A stretch of DNA of 38,293 bases. It comes from Gilliamella apis. GTDB taxonomy: Bacteria > Pseudomonadota > Gammaproteobacteria > Enterobacterales > Orbaceae. The notes under the pieces are model-generated. The model had not been told where the DNA came from. It saw only the letters and a list, made by a program, of their open reading frames with translations, and did no database searches. The position numbers and the translations under genes are program-made. Location: NCBI RefSeq assembly GCF_002142155.1, contig NZ_NASD01000023.1:1-38293 (forward strand), read 5' to 3'. Numbering within the stretch: the stretch's first letter is position 1; each line of letters begins with the position of its first letter. Of the stretch, positions 32,647-38,293 are shown piece by piece.

Positions 32647-33519
32647 ATGCCTTTAAAAATTGTTGATGGTTGGATTAAAAATATTAAGCAAATAAAATCG
32701 CCTTATTATAATGACCGTCCAGAAGATCAACCTATCTCATTACTGGTTATTCATAATATTAGCCTACCACCTAAGCAATATGGCGGTCCTTATGTCGAAC
32801 AACTCTTTACAGGTAAACTAGACCCAAACGCACACCCCTATTTTGCTGAAATTTATCAATTACAAGTATCAAGCCATTTGTTCATAAGACGTGATGGTGA
32901 AATTATTCAATTTGTCCCTTTTGATAAACGGGCTTGGCATGCAGGCAAATCTATCTTTGCTGGCAAGGAAAATTGTAATGATTTCTCAATTGGTATTGAA
33001 ATGGAAGGTTGTGATACTGAGGACTTTACCGAAATACAATATCAGCAACTGGCCATAGTAACCAAATTATTACAACAAACCTATCCAATTAAACATATTA
33101 CTGGCCATAGTGATATTGCCCCAACAAGGAAAACAGATCCAGGACCTTATTTTGATTGGCAGTATTACCGATCACTAATTAATTATCATAAACAAATAGA
33201 TTTAATGACTAATCAATTAAGATTGATTAAAGATGAATTACAAAGATTGACACTTTGGCAACCTTCGCCTCCAGCAGCTGAGGCGTTTTTGAGTGAACAG
33301 CCATTTGCGCTTGATACCATGCAACCCTATGAATGGTTACAGTGGATATTTATCCCACGAATGCAAGCATTAATCGATGCTAATGCTGAATTACCAAAAT
33401 TTGCCCTTCATCCTTATTTTGAAGAAGCATTTAAAAAGCAAGAAATGGATGTTGATGACTTATTAAAGTTGATAAAGGAACTTGATGAATTATCAACTAA
33501 CCAAAGAATGGATGATTGA
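32647..33519 (+). CDS. ampD: AmpD amidase fused to a YqcC (DUF446) domain
   Basis: Residues 1-185 are a cytoplasmic N-acetyl-anhydromuramyl-L-alanine amidase of peptidoglycan recycling. The zinc ligands sit exactly at E. coli AmpD positions: H36 (VIHNIS; H34 in E. coli), H154 (ITGHSD) and D164 (RKTDPGP). Residues ~190-290 match E. coli YqcC (DUF446): FALDTMQPYEWLQWIFIPRM and a following HPYFEEAF segment. The two are separate genes in E. coli. The fusion runs in one uninterrupted frame. The start is ATG 32647, behind GGAG and matching AmpD N-termini; the 32 extra upstream codons are not credible. Divergent from the pilin gene. Confidence 0.93.
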   Translation: MPLKIVDGWIKNIKQIKSPYYNDRPEDQPISLLVIHNISLPPKQYGGPYVEQLFTGKLDPNAHPYFAEIYQLQVSSHLFIRRDGEIIQFVPFDKRAWHAGKSIFAGKENCNDFSIGIEMEGCDTEDFTEIQYQQLAIVTKLLQQTYPIKHITGHSDIAPTRKTDPGPYFDWQYYRSLINYHKQIDLMTNQLRLIKDELQRLTLWQPSPPAAEAFLSEQPFALDTMQPYEWLQWIFIPRMQALIDANAELPKFALHPYFEEAFKKQEMDVDDLLKLIKELDELSTNQRMDD

Positions 33520-33531
33520 AAGTATTTTAGC

Positions 33532-33559
33532 TAAAAAAACAGCCACAAAGTGTGGCTGT
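33532..33559 (-). terminator. Terminator after alr-mltG
   Basis: Perfect 9-bp stem ACAGCCACA / TGTGGCTGT with 3-nt loop; the T run is on the minus strand, serving mltG. It may also stop the convergent ampD message. Confidence 0.87.
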
Positions 33560-33572
33560 AGTATTGAATAAA

Positions 33573-34592
33573 TTAATTATTATTCGTTAGTCGACGATAT
33601 TCATTCACCGCTTGTTGATGGTTACTATAAGTGCTGCTGAACGTATGCCCACCGGTTCCATTAGCAACAAAAAACAAATATTTGGTTTTTGCCGGATGAG
33701 CCGCTGCCTCAAGCGAAGCCAAACTAGGCATCGCAATCGGTGTCGGTGGCAATCCCTCAATTACATAGGTATTATAAGGATTATTGGTATCAGTCAAATC
33801 AATACGCCTAATTGTGCCAGTATAATTCTCACCCAAACCGTAAATAATGGTTGGATCAGTTTGTAACTTCATATTTGCTTTTAGACGGTTAACAAAAACA
33901 GAGGCAACGTTCGCACGTTCAGAACTGATACCTGTTTCTTTTTCAATAATTGAAGCAATAATCAACAATTCATAAGGGGATTTATAAGGTAGATCACTAT
34001 CGCGATTATCCCATACTTTTTGTAGATTAGTCTTCATAGTTAAATATGCCCGTTTCAAAATATTGATATCAAGACTATCTGCAGTATATTGATAAGTATC
34101 AGGTGATAACCAACCTTCTAATGGGCCATCAATACCTAACAACTTAGCAATTTCATCATGAGACTTACCTGTTAATGTTTGCTGAATATAAGGCGTATTA
34201 CTAAGCACATTTAACCAATCTTTAGCACGCTTTCCTTCAACAAATTGTACATAAAAACTGCTTTCTTTACCCGATACAAGTAACTTTAAAAATTCTTCAA
34301 CGGTCATATGAGGATGTAATTGATAAGTACCTGCTTTTATGGAGCTTAATGATGGATCGAGTTTATATAAATACGGAAGCAAGTAAGCTTGTTGCATCAA
34401 ATTACTAGTCTTTACTTGCTCAACTAATTGATGTAATGAGGTTCCTTTTTTTAATACAAACATTTGATTATCTGTAGTGATATTCATATGTTGTTGTGAA
34501 AATTTCTGTAAAAAATAGTAACCAATACCTAATGAACCACCGACAATTAAAACTAACGTCAGTAACGTATACACAAATAATTTTTTAATCAT
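33573..34592 (-). CDS. mltG: Endolytic murein transglycosylase MltG
   Basis: Inner-membrane lytic transglycosylase that cuts nascent glycan strands and is thought to end their polymerisation. One N-terminal membrane helix (residues ~6-28), a LysM-like region, then the YceG domain with catalytic E217 in LIIASIIEKETG, followed by FVNRL, LQTDPTIIYG, NPYNTY and GLPPTPIAMP. 339 residues, standard length. It starts three bases after the alr stop. In E. coli it is linked to pabC and tmk, so pairing with alr is a different arrangement. Confidence 0.96.
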   Translation of the reverse strand: MIKKLFVYTLLTLVLIVGGSLGIGYYFLQKFSQQHMNITTDNQMFVLKKGTSLHQLVEQVKTSNLMQQAYLLPYLYKLDPSLSSIKAGTYQLHPHMTVEEFLKLLVSGKESSFYVQFVEGKRAKDWLNVLSNTPYIQQTLTGKSHDEIAKLLGIDGPLEGWLSPDTYQYTADSLDINILKRAYLTMKTNLQKVWDNRDSDLPYKSPYELLIIASIIEKETGISSERANVASVFVNRLKANMKLQTDPTIIYGLGENYTGTIRRIDLTDTNNPYNTYVIEGLPPTPIAMPSLASLEAAAHPAKTKYLFFVANGTGGHTFSSTYSNHQQAVNEYRRLTNNN

Positions 34593-34595
34593 AAC

Positions 34596-35681
34596 TTAAT
34601 CTTTATAACGAATTTTTGCGCGTGATGTTAAGCGCGTTAATAACTCATAAGCACTAATCCCTGTATGCTCGGCAATTTGTTCAACGGGTAACTCTTTGCC
34701 CCAAAAAATAACTTCATCACCCGGTTTATCTTGGCTATGTTGTCCTAAGTCTACCACAATCATATCCATTGAAACGCGACCGACAATAGGTACAATTCGA
34801 CCATTAATACATACAGGGGTATTAGCGGGAATACCTCGTGGATAACCATCACCATATCCCATTGCAACAACGCCTAAAATGGTATCACTTTCACTAGTCC
34901 AAGTTTGTCCATAACCGACCGATTGTCCTTTTAGGTGTTTACGAACCGTAATTAACTCTGATTTAAGTGTCATAACTGGTTCGATATCTGCAACCTGATC
35001 AGTAAATGGTGAAACTCCATATAAAGCAATACCTAGTCGAATCATATTACGATGAGAATTAGGCCAAGCAAGTATACCGCCAGATGCAGCTATTGATTGC
35101 TGACTACCCACCAAATTAGCATCAAGTAAATGAATAAACTCATCAAACAATGCCATTTGTTTATTCGTTTGTGTTGAGCTTAATTCATCAGCGCTACTAA
35201 AATGGCTAATAATATTGATTGGATGACGAATAACATTGCAGTCGGCCAATCGATTAAATTCTGTCACTGCTTCATCAAGATGAAAACCTAAACGATGCAT
35301 GCCTGTATCAATTTTAAACCAAGCTGTAATTTCATTTGCAAACGGAATGGTATTTAATGCATCAATTTGCCAACTAGAATGAATAACTGGTTGTAGATTA
35401 AAATCCAGTAAATCATTGATATCATCGTGAGGGAAAAAGCCTTCTAAAAGTACAATAGAACTTCGAATACCGGATTGTCGTAACGCTATGGCTTCAGAAA
35501 TACGCGCAACGCCAAAACAGTCAACCCTATCTTCAACTAACTTAGCTACACCTTCCATACCGTGGCCATAAGCATTTGCTTTGACTACAGCCATTAAAGT
35601 GCTATTTGGAGATTTTTTCCTAAAAAATTCAATATTATGTAGAATCGATTTACAATTCACTTCTACAACAGCAATAGACAT
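34596..35681 (-). CDS. alr: Alanine racemase
   Basis: PLP-dependent racemase supplying D-alanine for peptidoglycan. PLP-binding K34 lies in AVVKANAYGHG; the C-terminal beta domain carries the second catalytic base region (SVGYGQTW) and GRVSMDMIVVDLG. 361 residues, normal. AGG lies upstream of the ATG. First gene of an alr-mltG pair. Confidence 0.97.
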   Translation of the reverse strand: MSIAVVEVNCKSILHNIEFFRKKSPNSTLMAVVKANAYGHGMEGVAKLVEDRVDCFGVARISEAIALRQSGIRSSIVLLEGFFPHDDINDLLDFNLQPVIHSSWQIDALNTIPFANEITAWFKIDTGMHRLGFHLDEAVTEFNRLADCNVIRHPINIISHFSSADELSSTQTNKQMALFDEFIHLLDANLVGSQQSIAASGGILAWPNSHRNMIRLGIALYGVSPFTDQVADIEPVMTLKSELITVRKHLKGQSVGYGQTWTSESDTILGVVAMGYGDGYPRGIPANTPVCINGRIVPIVGRVSMDMIVVDLGQHSQDKPGDEVIFWGKELPVEQIAEHTGISAYELLTRLTSRAKIRYKD

Positions 35682-35893
35682 TTTATATAACCTAACATAT
35701 AAATTAAGTTTCTATTGTAAAATTAGTTATCAATAATCACAAATAAAAAATCAGTAATTTACAAGATTTTGTCTGAATAAATAAAATAATTATAAAAAAC
35801 TCATTTAGTAATAATGCTAGTTAGTATTTTGTTAAATAACAATAATTTTCAGCCAAAATTTTTACTCCACAAAATTTTGATAAAAGTTATAAA

Positions 35894-36457
35894 CTAATTT
35901 TTTGGTAACTGTTGTTTTATACTTTCTATAAAATTTTCCATGATAATTGGCAAACAATTTCCTCTTTGCCATTTGTGTAAAAATTTCAATTGTTGTTGGG
36001 TTAGTTGAATATTAAAAAATATAGGGCTTGCCAAACTATCATTCATTGTGCTACTTAACTGTTGCTGTAATATTTTTTCTTGTTTTTTTGAAAAATTTAC
36101 ATCGTGATTAACATTTTTCTTGTTAATATTTTTTATATATGTTGAATCTAAATTTAATATATTCTCAAACCAATCTTGATAATTAGATAATTCAAAATTT
36201 CCCTTTAATTCATAACCCCATTCTGTTTTAACTGAATGGGGTAATCGCTGCTTAATTTGCGTTTTAGGGAACGCACAAAAAACAATCTGCTGATTATTGA
36301 GTTTTTTAACAACATTGCTTATTACTTTTAAATCTTGATGATAATATTGATTTAAAATATACGCTGATTGATTATAAGCTCTAAAAAAGATACCTTCTTC
36401 AATTAAACTTAAATAATTATGTCGTTGGGATATACTTAATTTTTCTTCTATAAACAT
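35894..36457 (-). CDS. Uncharacterised 187-residue protein with MutS-domain-I-like pattern
   Basis: Not recognised with certainty. It is soluble, with no signal peptide or membrane helix. The first 75 residues (YLSLIEEGIFFRAY, A-YILNQYY, then IVFCAFPKT) loosely follow MutS domain I, where a G-x-F-Y-E-x-F-x-x-x-A run is followed by a hydrophobic-G-I-P turn. The remainder is Lys/Gln/Asn-rich and helical. The ribosome-binding site is weak, so the start is uncertain. It is transcribed in the same direction as the lectin-like gene upstream. Some diversity-generating retroelements carry a MutS-like accessory protein beside a lectin-fold target, but no reverse transcriptase or template repeat is visible here. 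Confidence 0.55.
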   Translation of the reverse strand: MFIEEKLSISQRHNYLSLIEEGIFFRAYNQSAYILNQYYHQDLKVISNVVKKLNNQQIVFCAFPKTQIKQRLPHSVKTEWGYELKGNFELSNYQDWFENILNLDSTYIKNINKKNVNHDVNFSKKQEKILQQQLSSTMNDSLASPIFFNIQLTQQQLKFLHKWQRGNCLPIIMENFIESIKQQLPKN

Positions 36458-36758
36458 GTGTATTTTTTACTCAATTTTTTCGGCGGTGTATCGCTATGCG
36501 CTACTTCGCCGGTTCTAACAACTACTGTTCGCGGGCGCTTTGCGCTTGCGAACAGAATTCATAAAATATATCTTTTTTAATTTATATTTTATTACCAATA
36601 TTTATCGCAATACTTTGATGTTTCGAATAAAAACTATTTAACACAACCTAACATATTTAAAATTTATCAATTAGTTAAACAATAATTCCATTTATACTCT
36701 TGTGTTATTTTAATATCCAATTTCATCAAATTAATAAACTCTAAGATCTTTCAGGAAA
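36458..36758. other. Intergenic region with GC-rich double hairpin
   Basis: 300 nt between two minus-strand genes. 36481-36555 is a GC-rich palindromic element; the rest is AT-rich with no ORF. Confidence 0.5.
36481..36555. repeat. GC-rich double-hairpin element (REP-like)
   Basis: Hairpin 1 (36481-36511): CGGCG/CGCCG enclosing GTA/TAC and CGC/GCG with a TAT loop. Hairpin 2 (36525-36555): 14-bp stem CTGTTCGCGGGCGC / GCGCTTGCGAACAG with a TTT loop and two G-U pairs if read as RNA. It stands out sharply in base composition from its AT-rich surroundings. It could be an intergenic palindromic repeat unit; no T run follows directly. Confidence 0.65.

Positions 36759-38293
<1,535 letters not shown>

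Noticed and set aside
35682-36758. Complete diversity-generating retroelement
   Set aside because: No reverse transcriptase, and no template repeat resembling the adhesin 3' end in either intergenic region; only the partner-like protein remains as a hint.

Overview
The window looks like chromosomal DNA of an AT-rich gammaproteobacterium. Gene order (pyrG-eno; ilvI-ilvH; a pilin-pilB-pilC-pilD block divergent from ampD) and close matches to enterobacterial IlvI, IlvH, HtpG, LysO and AmpD place it near Enterobacterales/Pasteurellales. Low GC, a BglG/LicT-controlled beta-glucoside PTS and lectin-like surface proteins fit Orbaceae (Gilliamella-type insect gut symbionts), but that assignment is an inference. 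Both window ends lie in repeats: two tandem ~330-nt structured copies on the left and a (TGGC)n tract on the right. The window may therefore be a whole assembly contig.

Layout: 1-715 holds the tandem structured repeat, with no gene. 935-4457 encodes an NSS-family Na+-coupled transporter and htpG, the latter preceded by a good sigma-32 promoter match. 4644-12142 is a beta-glucoside locus: antiterminator licT, a CRP site, RAT/terminator 1, PTS EIIBCA, a GH1 6-phospho-beta-glucosidase, a phosphatase-like lipoprotein, RAT/terminator 2, an OprD-like porin and a periplasmic histidine phosphatase. The two RAT switches would put cytoplasmic and envelope parts of the pathway under one PTS-sensing antiterminator.

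12443-17695 carries ogt, a large secreted lectin-like protein, lysO and a YbjX/VirK-family gene. 17951-20938 is pyrG-eno. 21219-23940 is a purine-salvage-like group: deoD, a TsgA-like MFS transporter and a YeiL-like Crp/Fnr regulator. 24119-26331 is ilvI-ilvH (acetolactate synthase III). ygfZ and an M20 amidohydrolase converge at 27.5 kb.

28949-32461 is a type IV pilus set (pilin, PilB lacking the usual N-terminal domain, PilC, PilD), divergent from an AmpD protein fused to a C-terminal YqcC/DUF446 domain. alr-mltG follows as a two-gene cell-wall operon. The right end has an unrecognised 187-residue protein with a MutS-domain-I-like pattern and a second lectin-like secreted protein, paralogous to the one at 13.4-15.2 kb. 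Its reading frame stays open through 17.5 units of a tetranucleotide repeat, as expected of a phase-variable surface protein.

The points most worth a second look are the repeat-containing adhesin, the dual-RAT operon reaching envelope genes, the AmpD-YqcC fusion, the phosphatase paralogue lacking a catalytic histidine, and the tandem structured repeat.
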